Below, in pieces: positions 7,049 through 13,921 of a DNA stretch of 18,139 bases (its first letter is position 1; the number at the start of each line of letters is the position of its first letter). The notes below the pieces were generated by a model. It made no database searches. It was not told the DNA's origin and saw nothing but the letters and a program-made list of their open reading frames with translations. Made by a program: the position numbers and the translations under genes. Source of the stretch: Candidatus Sungiibacteriota bacterium (GTDB taxonomy: Bacteria; Patescibacteriota; Minisyncoccia; Sungbacterales; JACQCQ01); assembly GCA_016181565.1 (NCBI GenBank), contig JACOZA010000085.1, positions 1 through 18,139 on the forward strand. Reading direction: 5' to 3'.

Positions 7049-7783
7049 TCACTGCTGCCACATATCCTCAATCGTCCTTAAAAGCGCAAGCCCCGTATCG
7101 TAGTGCATGCGTTTCGGCCCCAGAATTGCCAGCACGCCGTCGCCCTTCTGACCTACGATTTTCTTAAGAATCATAGAATAAGAACGGGCCTCGGGAATCG
7201 GATTCTCTTTACCGATAAACACGCGAAGGTAACTTCCCCCTTCAGCTTTGGCAAGCGCCCGCATATCAGAGTCAATCGAGTCCATAAGCTCTCCGAAATT
7301 ATTCCGCATTCCTTCCTTACTGAATTCGGGGTCACTGAAGACTTGGCTAAAACCGCTCTTATGCAGCGGGTCATGCTCATCCAGCAAGCCGCCAATCACC
7401 AGCGCATGCACCATTTCCGCAAATGTTTCTGTGCTTCGTCGAAACAAATCGTCAAAATCTGTTGAAAATCGCAGGTCCTCTCGGAGTTTTTTCTCTGCGC
7501 CCTTATTCAGCGATACGCGCTGGTTGGGGTCCCATCTCTGGCCGTTAATCGCATCGACATACCAGCGATAGCCCGCGTCAGTAGGAATACGTCCGGCAGA
7601 AGTGTGGGGCTGCGACAAATATCCCTCCTCGGAAAGGAGCATGAGTTCATTGCGGACGGTCGCGGGACTGAAGCGAATATGATAACGCTGCTTCAGGTCG
7701 CCCGAGGCCACTGGCTCCCCCGTCCGGATATGCTCGCCAATCGCCGCAAAGAGTATTTCTCGTTGACGTTCGCTGAATCTCAT
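7049..7783 (-). CDS. hrcA: Heat-inducible transcription repressor HrcA (short form)
   Basis: HrcA represses class I heat-shock genes by binding CIRCE. The N-terminal winged helix is typical: FSERQREILFAAIGEHIRTG, then FSPATVRNELMLLSEEGYLS, then QPHTSAGRIPTDAGYRWYVD. The C-terminus keeps the GAF-like end (GDGVLAILGPKRMHYDTGLA). At 244 residues it is about 100 shorter than the classical form of about 340; shorter HrcA proteins are, as far as I recall, usual in Patescibacteria, so this is probably not a truncation. A GTG at 7792 would add three residues but lies upstream of the predicted transcript start (about 7788), so the ATG at 7783 is preferred. It is the first gene of hrcA-grpE-dnaK-dnaJ and is autoregulated through the CIRCE at 7806-7832. 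Confidence 0.95.
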   Translation of the reverse strand: MRFSERQREILFAAIGEHIRTGEPVASGDLKQRYHIRFSPATVRNELMLLSEEGYLSQPHTSAGRIPTDAGYRWYVDAINGQRWDPNQRVSLNKGAEKKLREDLRFSTDFDDLFRRSTETFAEMVHALVIGGLLDEHDPLHKSGFSQVFSDPEFSKEGMRNNFGELMDSIDSDMRALAKAEGGSYLRVFIGKENPIPEARSYSMILKKIVGQKGDGVLAILGPKRMHYDTGLALLRTIEDMWQQ

Positions 7784-7794
7784 AATACCCACGC

Positions 7795-7823
7795 ATTGTA
7801 GCCCCTTAGCACTCGGCCGTCAA
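7795..7823 (-). promoter_or_regulatory. Sigma70-type promoter of the heat-shock operon
   Basis: On the minus strand, TTGACG (7823-7818) is followed by a 17-nt spacer and TACAAT (7800-7795). Each box has 5 of 6 consensus bases. Transcription would begin near 7788, only about 5 nt before the hrcA ATG. The -35 box lies inside the CIRCE spacer. Confidence 0.85.
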
Positions 7824-7832
7824 GAGTGCTAA
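7806..7832. promoter_or_regulatory. CIRCE operator (HrcA-binding site)
   Basis: TTAGCACTC (7806-7814), 9 nt, GAGTGCTAA (7824-7832) is a perfect match to the CIRCE consensus. It overlaps the -35 box and spacer of the hrcA promoter, so bound HrcA would block RNA polymerase. Heat or substrate overload of the chaperones would relieve repression, as known for other CIRCE systems. Confidence 0.97.
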
Positions 7833-7899
7833 GCACGCAAAACCCTCGCACCGCTCGTCACGCGCCGACCCCTAAACGACAGATACGAGCTATGCCCTG

Positions 7900-7927
7900 C
7901 CCCGTGCCGCGAAGCGGCTTTACGGGG
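7900..7927. other. Hairpin between the divergent hrcA and cysS genes
   Basis: CCCCGT-GCCGC (7900-7910) pairs with GCGGC-TTT-ACGGGG (7914-7927): 11 bp with a 3-nt bulge and a GAA loop. There is no U-run in either direction. It lies upstream of both promoters, so its role is unknown; it may be a remnant of an older gene end. Confidence 0.4.
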
Positions 7928-8000
7928 TCAAGAGCACTCATTGATGACCAAATGCCGGTTTAACTCTGGGCTAAGGCGCCTCCACCCCACCCTCTCAAAT

Positions 8001-8028
8001 TTGATGTCCGTCTATGTTAGGCTAATAA
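8001..8028 (+). promoter_or_regulatory. Tentative promoter of cysS
   Basis: TTGATG (8001-8006), 16 nt, TAATAA (8023-8028). The -35 box is fair and the -10 box is weak. A TATAAA at 8034-8039 is an alternative -10 without a -35. Either gives a short leader before the ATG at 8050. Confidence 0.3.
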
Positions 8029-8049
8029 GAGTTATAAAGAGCGAATTAC

Positions 8050-9486
8050 ATGCTGAAACTATATAACTACCTTTCCCGCAAAAAAGAGCGATTTCGGCCG
8101 CTGCGTCCGAAAGGTACGGTTGGGCTTTATACCTGCGGGCCGACAGTCTATGACTACGCGCATATTGGTAATTTACGCACATATATATTTGAAGATATCT
8201 TGCGCCGAGCGCTAGTTTCTTTCGGCTATCGGGTGAAGCATGTCATGAATATCACCGACGTTGGGCATTTAACGTCCGATGCTGATACGGGTGCGGACAA
8301 GATCGAGGAAGGAGCCAAAAGAGAAAGCAAGTCAGTATGGGATATTGCGTCCTTTTTCACAAAAGCTTTTCTGGCCGATACCCGCAAGCTTCAAGTACTT
8401 CGGGCGCACATTTTGGCTCCAGCCACAAAAGAGATCCCCAGCCAAATTAAAATTATAAAACAGCTGATCAGACGCGGATACGCCTACGAAACAGAAAAAG
8501 CGGTGTATTTCAACGTGCCGAAGTTTCGGGGATATACAAAACTTTCCCGACAACCGCTGGCGCAGCAACGTACTGGAGCGCGCGACGAAGTCATCGTCGA
8601 TGGAGATAAAAAGCATCCAGCCGATTTTGCTCTATGGTTTAAGTTAGTCGGTCGCTACAAAAACCATGTCATGCGCTGGGATTCGCCCTGGGGCCCTGGG
8701 TTCCCGGGCTGGCACATTGAGTGCTCGGCAATCTCAACAAAATATCTCGGCCAGCCATTTGATATCCATACCGGCGGAATTGATCATGTGACTATACATC
8801 ACACTAATGAGATCGCGCAATCGGAGGGTGCATATGGAAAATCGCTCGCAAGATTTTGGATTGAGGGTGAGCACATGCTTATTGACAGTAAAAAAATGTC
8901 TAAATCCATCGGAAATTTTTATACGCTTACCGATCTTGAAGCAAGAAACTTTGATCCCCTCGCTTTCCGTTACCTTGTCCTCACAGCCCATTACCGTTCA
9001 CGCCTCAATTTTACCTGGGATTCTCTCAAAGCAGCCCAGCTATCATTAAAACGTCTGCATGATTTTGTGCACGAATTGCGCGCCGCCAAATTGAAAAACA
9101 ATGCGCGGCCTCATAGAATCTTTAAAAATGCTGACAAGAAGTTCTTTGATGCTCTGGCAAATGATCTCGATACTCCTAAGGCACTGTCTGTTCTTTGGCA
9201 GCTTGTGCGTCGCTACCGCAACACGCCTAAAGACTTTGACCCAAAATTAGTCCTTAAGCTCTTCTTGAAATTCGATACGGTGCTTGGTCTTAATTTAGAA
9301 TATAAGGCGTCTTCGATCACTAAAAGATCGGCACTGGTGGAGAACTTAGCAAAAAAACGAGAGGGCTATCGCCAGCAGAAAGAATGGGCGAAAGCAGATA
9401 AAATTCGCAGCCAGCTCGAAAAATTGGGATTTACGGTTGAAGACACCAAAGGGGGGTACCGGTTGAAAAAGCTTCCCCCTACGTAG
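8050..9486 (+). CDS. cysS: Cysteinyl-tRNA synthetase
   Basis: This cytosolic class I aminoacyl-tRNA synthetase charges tRNA-Cys with cysteine using ATP. At 478 residues the length is normal. The catalytic fold shows LYTCGPTVYDYAHIGN with the HIGH-type motif HIGN (38-41) and the KMSKS loop (282-286). The zinc ligands are at Cys29, Cys225 (GWHIECS), His250 and Glu254 (HTNE), with the spacing of the E. coli enzyme (28, 209, 234, 238). The C-terminal part is the DALR/anticodon-binding region and ends in a short basic tail (GYRLKKL). The gene is divergent from hrcA and about 100 nt before dnaB, which has its own promoter. The start codon is followed directly by the family N-terminus (LKLYNYLSRKKERF). 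Confidence 0.99.
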   Translation: MLKLYNYLSRKKERFRPLRPKGTVGLYTCGPTVYDYAHIGNLRTYIFEDILRRALVSFGYRVKHVMNITDVGHLTSDADTGADKIEEGAKRESKSVWDIASFFTKAFLADTRKLQVLRAHILAPATKEIPSQIKIIKQLIRRGYAYETEKAVYFNVPKFRGYTKLSRQPLAQQRTGARDEVIVDGDKKHPADFALWFKLVGRYKNHVMRWDSPWGPGFPGWHIECSAISTKYLGQPFDIHTGGIDHVTIHHTNEIAQSEGAYGKSLARFWIEGEHMLIDSKKMSKSIGNFYTLTDLEARNFDPLAFRYLVLTAHYRSRLNFTWDSLKAAQLSLKRLHDFVHELRAAKLKNNARPHRIFKNADKKFFDALANDLDTPKALSVLWQLVRRYRNTPKDFDPKLVLKLFLKFDTVLGLNLEYKASSITKRSALVENLAKKREGYRQQKEWAKADKIRSQLEKLGFTVEDTKGGYRLKKLPPT

Positions 9487-9545
9487 TTTTTCTGCTGGAC
9501 GGAGGCGGCATCCACAGATTATGAACCCAGAATGCTCGCGCCCTT

Positions 9546-9575
9546 TTGGTACGGCCGTGCGAGATTTGGTATAGT
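9546..9575 (+). promoter_or_regulatory. Promoter of dnaB
   Basis: TTGGTA (9546-9551), 18 nt, TATAGT (9570-9575). Transcription would begin near 9582. That leaves about 19 nt before the ATG at 9601, or about 4 nt before the GTG at 9586. Confidence 0.6.
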
Positions 9576-9600
9576 CTAATAACCAGTGCCACCACTTTCT

Positions 9601-10992
9601 ATGCCCAGCGAGAACCGAAAATCCATCCCCTCGCCGATTACTTCAAACATTCAAGAGGGGCGCATGCCGCCGCAAAGCATCGACGCCGAGATGTCGGTGC
9701 TCGGAGCTTTGATGCTTGACCGCGAAGCGATCTACCGCGTGGCGGATATTTTGTCGGTTCGTGATTTTTACAAGCCGGCCCATCAGCTGATTTACGAGTG
9801 TATGCTGGATCTTTTCAAGCGCAACGAACCGCTCGATGTTCTCTCGGTTTCCACGCGGCTTCGCGAAAAAGGCATTTTAGAAGATATCGGCGGCTCTTCC
9901 TATCTCACCTCCTTAGTAAATCTCGTGCCGACAGCCAGCCATGTTTTCCACTACGCAAAAATTACAAACAAGAAACGGGTGCTGCGGGACCTGATTGACG
10001 CCTCGTATCACATTGCCGAACTGGGCTACAAAGAGGAAGACGCGGTTGAAGATCTCCTGGATCAGGCGGAACAGCGAGTGTTCGCCATCTCGCAATCTTC
10101 ACTGCAGCAGGAATTTCATTCCGTTAAAGACGCGCTGGATGACGCTTGGGAGCGAATCGACAAACTGCATAAAGGCGACGGCGCGATGCGCGGCGTTCCG
10201 ACAGGATTCCCGGGTCTCGACAATATCACCTCGGGATTGCAAAAATCGGATCTCATCATTCTCGCCTCTCGTCCCAGTCTTGGAAAAACCTCGTTGGCGC
10301 TCGACATTGCGAGACACGCCGCCACTAAAGCGAAAGTTTGTGTTGGGCTTTTCAGTCTCGAAATGTCGCGCGAGCAGGTGGTTGATCGGCTGATTGCCGC
10401 TCAAGCGGGTATTGATCTCTGGCGGCTGCGTAACGGCCGATTGTCGTCCGAGGGAGACGACAACGACTTCGTGCGGATTCGCGATGCCATGGAAGAGCTC
10501 TCCCAAGCTCCCATCTTCATTGACGACGCCGCCATGCCCACCGTTATGCAAATTCGCACCATGTCCCGGCGGCTCCAGGCCGAGCGGGGGCTCGACCTGA
10601 TTATTGTTGACTATCTTCAGCTGATTAAAGGCCATGACCGGGCCGAAAACCGCGTGCAAGAAGTTACCGAAATTTCTCGTTCCTTAAAAGCCTTGGCAAA
10701 AGAGCTGAACGTCCCGGTGCTTGCGCTTTCACAGCTCTCTCGGGCGGTTGAATCGCGGACCGATGCGAGGCCGAAACTTTCAGACCTCCGCGAATCGGGC
10801 TCATTAGAGCAGGACGCCGATCTCGTGATGTTTATCTACCGCGAGGATAAAGCCAAGAAAAACTCCGAACGGAGGAGCATCGCCGACATCTTGATTGAAA
10901 AACACCGCAATGGCCCTGTAGGAAACACCGAACTTTTCTTTGTCGAAGAGCAGGCTTCATTCCGCTCCATGGCTAAACATTACGAAGCCTAG
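9601..10992 (+). CDS. dnaB: Replicative DNA helicase DnaB
   Basis: DnaB is the hexameric ATP-driven helicase that opens DNA at the replication fork. From the ATG at 9601 it has 463 residues; a GTG at 9586 would add five. The N-terminal domain starts with RMPPQSIDAEMSVLGALMLD. Numbered from the GTG, the RecA-like domain has Walker A SRPSLGKT (228-235), Walker B DLIIVDYLQLI (337-347), then ALSQLSRAVESR and LRESGSLEQDADLVMFIYRE. The C-terminus includes IEKHRNGPVGNTELFF. There is no intein and no insertion. It is followed 14 nt later by the PIG-L gene, suggesting a dnaB-pigL-recR transcription unit. The family call is certain; the exact start is not. Confidence 0.97.
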   Translation: MPSENRKSIPSPITSNIQEGRMPPQSIDAEMSVLGALMLDREAIYRVADILSVRDFYKPAHQLIYECMLDLFKRNEPLDVLSVSTRLREKGILEDIGGSSYLTSLVNLVPTASHVFHYAKITNKKRVLRDLIDASYHIAELGYKEEDAVEDLLDQAEQRVFAISQSSLQQEFHSVKDALDDAWERIDKLHKGDGAMRGVPTGFPGLDNITSGLQKSDLIILASRPSLGKTSLALDIARHAATKAKVCVGLFSLEMSREQVVDRLIAAQAGIDLWRLRNGRLSSEGDDNDFVRIRDAMEELSQAPIFIDDAAMPTVMQIRTMSRRLQAERGLDLIIVDYLQLIKGHDRAENRVQEVTEISRSLKALAKELNVPVLALSQLSRAVESRTDARPKLSDLRESGSLEQDADLVMFIYREDKAKKNSERRSIADILIEKHRNGPVGNTELFFVEEQASFRSMAKHYEA

Positions 10993-11006
10993 GGGGCGCG
11001 GTCGTT

Positions 11007-11666
11007 ATGAAGACCGTAGTCTGTATTTTCGCGCATCCCGACGATGAAGCCTTCGGGCCGGGAGGCACGATTGCCAAACTCGCCCGAAAGAACCGCGTCT
11101 ATATAATCTCGGCGACCAAAGGCGAGGCCGGAAAAGAAAAAGGCAGAAGGGGATCAAAAAATCTCCACAAAATTCGCGCCGATGAACTTTTGGCGTCTGC
11201 TAAGATTCTGGGCGTCCAGAAAGTCTTTTTTCTTGGGTTCAAGGATGGGGAGTTGTCCAACAATTTATATCATAAGCTTGCCCGTCGCCTTGAACGGATT
11301 TTAGTACGACTGAAGCCTCACGCACTTCTGACGTACGAGCCGCGGGGCATCTCGGGCCACCTTGATCACGTTGCTGTTTCTATGGTCGTCTCCTACGTTT
11401 TCGAGCGTTTGCCGTTTGTCAAAAAACTCATGCAGCTTTGTATTCCCGAGAATCGCGCTCGGATGATGCATAAGAGGTATTTCATCCACTTCCCTCCCGG
11501 CTATAAAAAGTCAGAGATTGATTTGGTGGTTAATGTTCGCGATACTTGGGATACTAAAGTGAGAGCCATGCTGCAGCATCAGTCGCAAATCCATGATATT
11601 CGGCGGATTCTTAAAATGATTGCCAAATTCCCTAAGAAAGAGTATTTTTTAACACAGTTTAAATAG
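11007..11666 (+). CDS. PIG-L/LmbE family zinc deacetylase
   Basis: The 219-residue protein belongs to the family that removes N-acetyl groups from GlcNAc-type substrates (GlcNAc-PI deacetylase, MshB, BshB). The fold signature AHPDDE (9-14) gives zinc ligands His10 and Asp13, and GHLDH (117-121) gives His121. DGELSNNLYHKLARRLERIL and LLTYEPRGISGHLDH are typical of the family. There is no signal peptide, so it should act in the cytosol. The substrate cannot be told from sequence; no thiol or GPI pathway gene is nearby. It starts 14 nt after dnaB, so it is probably co-transcribed. Confidence 0.93.
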   Translation: MKTVVCIFAHPDDEAFGPGGTIAKLARKNRVYIISATKGEAGKEKGRRGSKNLHKIRADELLASAKILGVQKVFFLGFKDGELSNNLYHKLARRLERILVRLKPHALLTYEPRGISGHLDHVAVSMVVSYVFERLPFVKKLMQLCIPENRARMMHKRYFIHFPPGYKKSEIDLVVNVRDTWDTKVRAMLQHQSQIHDIRRILKMIAKFPKKEYFLTQFK

Positions 11667-11747
11667 TGTGCTTGGCACTTCGGTCCTTGAGATGCTCCCG
11701 CCGGCAAGCGCCGACTGTAAATGCCGCCAAGCGAGCCCAAGACTGTT

Positions 11748-12389
11748 ATGTATCCGAAAGCAATTCTGCGTTTAGCTGAACTTTTTTCCAAACTCCCCGG
11801 CATCGGACCAAGACAAGCCACGCGCATGGCCTTCTTTGTCTTGCGCGAGGGGGACAACTACGGCCGGACACTCGCCGCGGCTATTCAGGATGTAAACAAG
11901 AATATTCGATCGTGCCCTCAATGCTTTCGCTCGATGGATGTAAACGGCTCCAGCCATAACGGGCTTTGCGAAATCTGCGCTGATCAAAGACGCGATGGAC
12001 GATCCATCTGCGTCGTCGAGAAAGAGATTGATATTCCCAACATCGAAAAGACCGGCGCGTTCGCGGGAGTCTATCATGTCCTTGGCGGAACTATCTCGCT
12101 GCTGGAAAAGGACTCGCCGGAACGCCTGCATTTAAAAGATCTCTATCGCCGCATTGAAGAATTATCGGCCAGTGGAGCGCCGCTGGAGGTGATTATTGCG
12201 ACCAACCCCACGACCGAAGGCGACGCTACTCTGCTTTATCTCGAACGTATCCTTTCCCCCCTTAAAGAACGATTTTCGGTAATAGCTATTTCACGTCTCG
12301 GCCGCGGCCTCTCCCTCGGCGCTGAAGTAGAGTATGCCGACGAGGTAACGCTCGAAAACGCGCTCAAGCACCGAACGCAGACGAGTTAA
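11748..12389 (+). CDS. recR: Recombination mediator protein RecR
   Basis: RecR works with RecO (and RecF) to load RecA on gapped DNA. From the ATG at 11748 (MYPKAILRLAELFSKLPGIG) it has 213 residues; an ATG at 11721 would add nine non-conserved residues. The N-terminal helix-hairpin-helix LPGIGPRQATRMAFF is followed by the zinc finger Cys56, Cys59, Cys74, Cys77 (CPQC, then CEIC). The Toprim domain begins ICVVEKEIDIPNIEKTGAF and contains GVYHVLGG and ATNPTTEGDATLLYL. The end ISRLGRGLSLGAEVEYADE is the Walker-B-like signature. It lies 81 nt after the PIG-L gene on the same strand and ends before a bidirectional terminator shared with rplU. Its partners recO and recF are not in the window. Confidence 0.97.
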   Translation: MYPKAILRLAELFSKLPGIGPRQATRMAFFVLREGDNYGRTLAAAIQDVNKNIRSCPQCFRSMDVNGSSHNGLCEICADQRRDGRSICVVEKEIDIPNIEKTGAFAGVYHVLGGTISLLEKDSPERLHLKDLYRRIEELSASGAPLEVIIATNPTTEGDATLLYLERILSPLKERFSVIAISRLGRGLSLGAEVEYADEVTLENALKHRTQTS

Positions 12390-12486
12390 CTTTCAAGGTG
12401 CTCCCTATTCTCTTCATATAAGCTCATATATGCGCGGTCGCAAATAAATGAGTATAATATTGAAGCAGGCCATGCGTAAAGTCATC

Positions 12487-12515
12487 AAAAATGGGGCGCT
12501 CTCCGCCCCATTTTT
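12487..12515. terminator. Bidirectional terminator between recR and rplU
   Basis: AAAAATGGGGCG (12487-12498) pairs with CGCCCCATTTTT (12504-12515) around a 5-nt loop. The A-run and T-run at the two ends give U-tracts both ways. It serves recR (plus) and rplU (minus, stop at 12523). Confidence 0.92.
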
Positions 12516-12522
12516 CTACGAA

Positions 12523-12837
12523 TTACTTCATCAGGATTTTCTTGATCAGAACATCGGTGAAATGCTGGCGGTGTCCCTTTTTCTTGCGATAACGAGTTTT
12601 GGCATGGTATTTGAAGACAATCACCTTATCCGCCCGTCCCTGCTTTAAGACTTCTCCTTCAACCGTCGAGTGGGCAACGGTAGGCGTTCCGATTTCCGTA
12701 GTTTTATCATCAAAAATTAAAAGCACCCGAGGAAACAAAACCTTCCCGCCTTCTCCCGCGGGCAGCTTCTCAACCCTGATTTTTCTGTTCTCGGCAACAA
12801 GATACTGCTTGCCGCCGGTTTCAATCACCGCAAACAT
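12523..12837 (-). CDS. rplU: 50S ribosomal protein L21
   Basis: L21 binds 23S rRNA in the large ribosomal subunit. The 104 residues have the usual length and pattern: FAVIETGGKQYLV at the start, GTPTVAHSTVEGEVLKQGRA in the middle, and the basic VFKYHAKTRYRKKKGHRQHF near the end. It stands alone here: rpmA (L27), its usual downstream partner, does not follow, and a terminator lies 8 nt after the stop. It has its own promoter in the 39-nt gap after rmuC. Confidence 0.98.
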   Translation of the reverse strand: MFAVIETGGKQYLVAENRKIRVEKLPAGEGGKVLFPRVLLIFDDKTTEIGTPTVAHSTVEGEVLKQGRADKVIVFKYHAKTRYRKKKGHRQHFTDVLIKKILMK

Positions 12838-12845
12838 ACTAAGAG

Positions 12846-12874
12846 AATCTATCAGGATTAATTTATTTCCGCAA
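12846..12874 (-). promoter_or_regulatory. Promoter of rplU, probably giving a leaderless mRNA
   Basis: On the minus strand, TTGCGG (12874-12869) is followed by a 17-nt spacer and TAGATT (12851-12846), with TGA just upstream of the -10 box (extended -10). Only 8 nt separate the -10 box from the rplU ATG, so transcription would begin 1-2 nt before the start codon. Confidence 0.7.
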
Positions 12875-12876
12875 GT

Positions 12877-13911
12877 CTACTCCCCTTCGGCTTCGTTGGC
12901 GGGCTTGGCAAGAGCTAACGGCTCAATTCCAGCCGCCTCACCCGTAATGCGCAGGACATCTTTGTCTATTTTCCCAAATTCGCGATAGGCATGGTTGTAC
13001 ATGCTAACGGTCGTACCCAGGTTTTTGCCTAATTTCTGCATGTATTCGTCATAGGTAATCAGATGGCGGCCAAGATTCTCCACCTGCTTGATAATATCTT
13101 TGGCTTGCTCGGAAATCTTCTGATTGCGGAGACCCTGCAGTACTGTCTGTAAATATGCCAGGAACGAAGTCGGCGAAACAATGATGACCTTTTTTTGCCC
13201 GGCGTAAGCAATCAGATTTTTATCCTCCGCGACAGAGCCCACCTTATTAATAAGCAGGTCATAATAAATGGCTTCCGAAGGAATGAACATAAAGGCAAAA
13301 TCCATCGTATTTTCATGCGGCTTCACGTATTTGGCCGTTTCGTCAATGCGGGTTTTGATGTCGCTTATAAGGAGCAATTCCAGACGCTTTTTCTCGGCCG
13401 GATCACTGGCTTCAATCAAGCGATTATAGTTTTCCAGACTGAATTTGGAATCAATCGGGATGATGCGCTTGTCAACGAATACCACGGCATCAACTTTGAC
13501 ATTATCGGAAAACGCGTACTGCATCTGGTAAGACCCGGGCGGAAGCACATTTTTCAAAACGGTTTCCAGATAATACTCGCCCAGAATTCCCCTCTGCTTG
13601 GGATTTTTCAAAATATCTTGGAGGTTCTTTAACTGATCGGCGAAATTCACCACTTGGCGATTGGTTTCGTCCAGCTTCGTTAAGCGTTCAGTCACGTCGC
13701 GGATAATTTTTGCGGATTCCCCGAATTGATTCTGGATAGCTTTGGCAGACTCGCCGAGACGCGTATCCATGGTCCGAGTAATCTCGGCAATCTGGTTTTG
13801 CAAAAGCACCAGCGACTGATCTTTCCCCGAGACTCTTTGGTGCCGCATTAACAGGAAAGACAGCACCGCAAACCCGATAACTATCAATGCTCCTATAATA
13901 AAAAATTCCAT
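12877..13911 (-). CDS. rmuC: DNA recombination protein RmuC homologue
   Basis: RmuC proteins have a PD-(D/E)XK-like nuclease domain and limit rearrangements at inverted repeats; the exact reaction is unsettled. The 344-residue protein begins with a membrane helix (FFIIGALIVIGFAVLSFLLM), followed by a coiled coil (about 25-100, with LLQNQIAEITRTMDTRLGES). The RmuC domain includes NPKQRGILGEYYLETVLKNV, VDAVVFVDKRIIPIDSKF, then FAFMFIPSEAIYYDLL and VIIVSPTSFLAYLQTVLQGL. The ATG at 13911 starts just before the membrane helix and leaves a 10-nt gap after the phosphohexomutase stop; a TTG at 13929 would overlap that gene by 8 nt. It is likely co-transcribed with the phosphohexomutase gene. The tail (EPLALAKPANEAEGE) is acidic. 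Confidence 0.95.
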   Translation of the reverse strand: MEFFIIGALIVIGFAVLSFLLMRHQRVSGKDQSLVLLQNQIAEITRTMDTRLGESAKAIQNQFGESAKIIRDVTERLTKLDETNRQVVNFADQLKNLQDILKNPKQRGILGEYYLETVLKNVLPPGSYQMQYAFSDNVKVDAVVFVDKRIIPIDSKFSLENYNRLIEASDPAEKKRLELLLISDIKTRIDETAKYVKPHENTMDFAFMFIPSEAIYYDLLINKVGSVAEDKNLIAYAGQKKVIIVSPTSFLAYLQTVLQGLRNQKISEQAKDIIKQVENLGRHLITYDEYMQKLGKNLGTTVSMYNHAYREFGKIDKDVLRITGEAAGIEPLALAKPANEAEGE

Positions 13912-13921
13912 ATTGGATCTC

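Noticed and set aside
7042..7071. Longer GrpE start at 7071
   Set aside because: It would overlap hrcA by 23 nt and add residues encoded by the hrcA 3' end; the ATG at 7041 starts with the usual acidic tail.
7049..7783. HrcA as a truncated or frameshifted gene because it is about 100 residues short
   Set aside because: Both the winged helix and the C-terminal GAF-like end are present in one frame, so it looks like a genuine short form.
7833..8049. tRNA or other RNA gene in the hrcA-cysS gap
   Set aside because: One hairpin is present, but no cloverleaf, T-loop motif or acceptor pairing was found by eye. A tRNAscan-SE run would settle it.
12448..12648. Plus-strand frame across the recR-rplU terminator
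   Set aside because: It runs through the terminator and antisense to rplU, with no family features.
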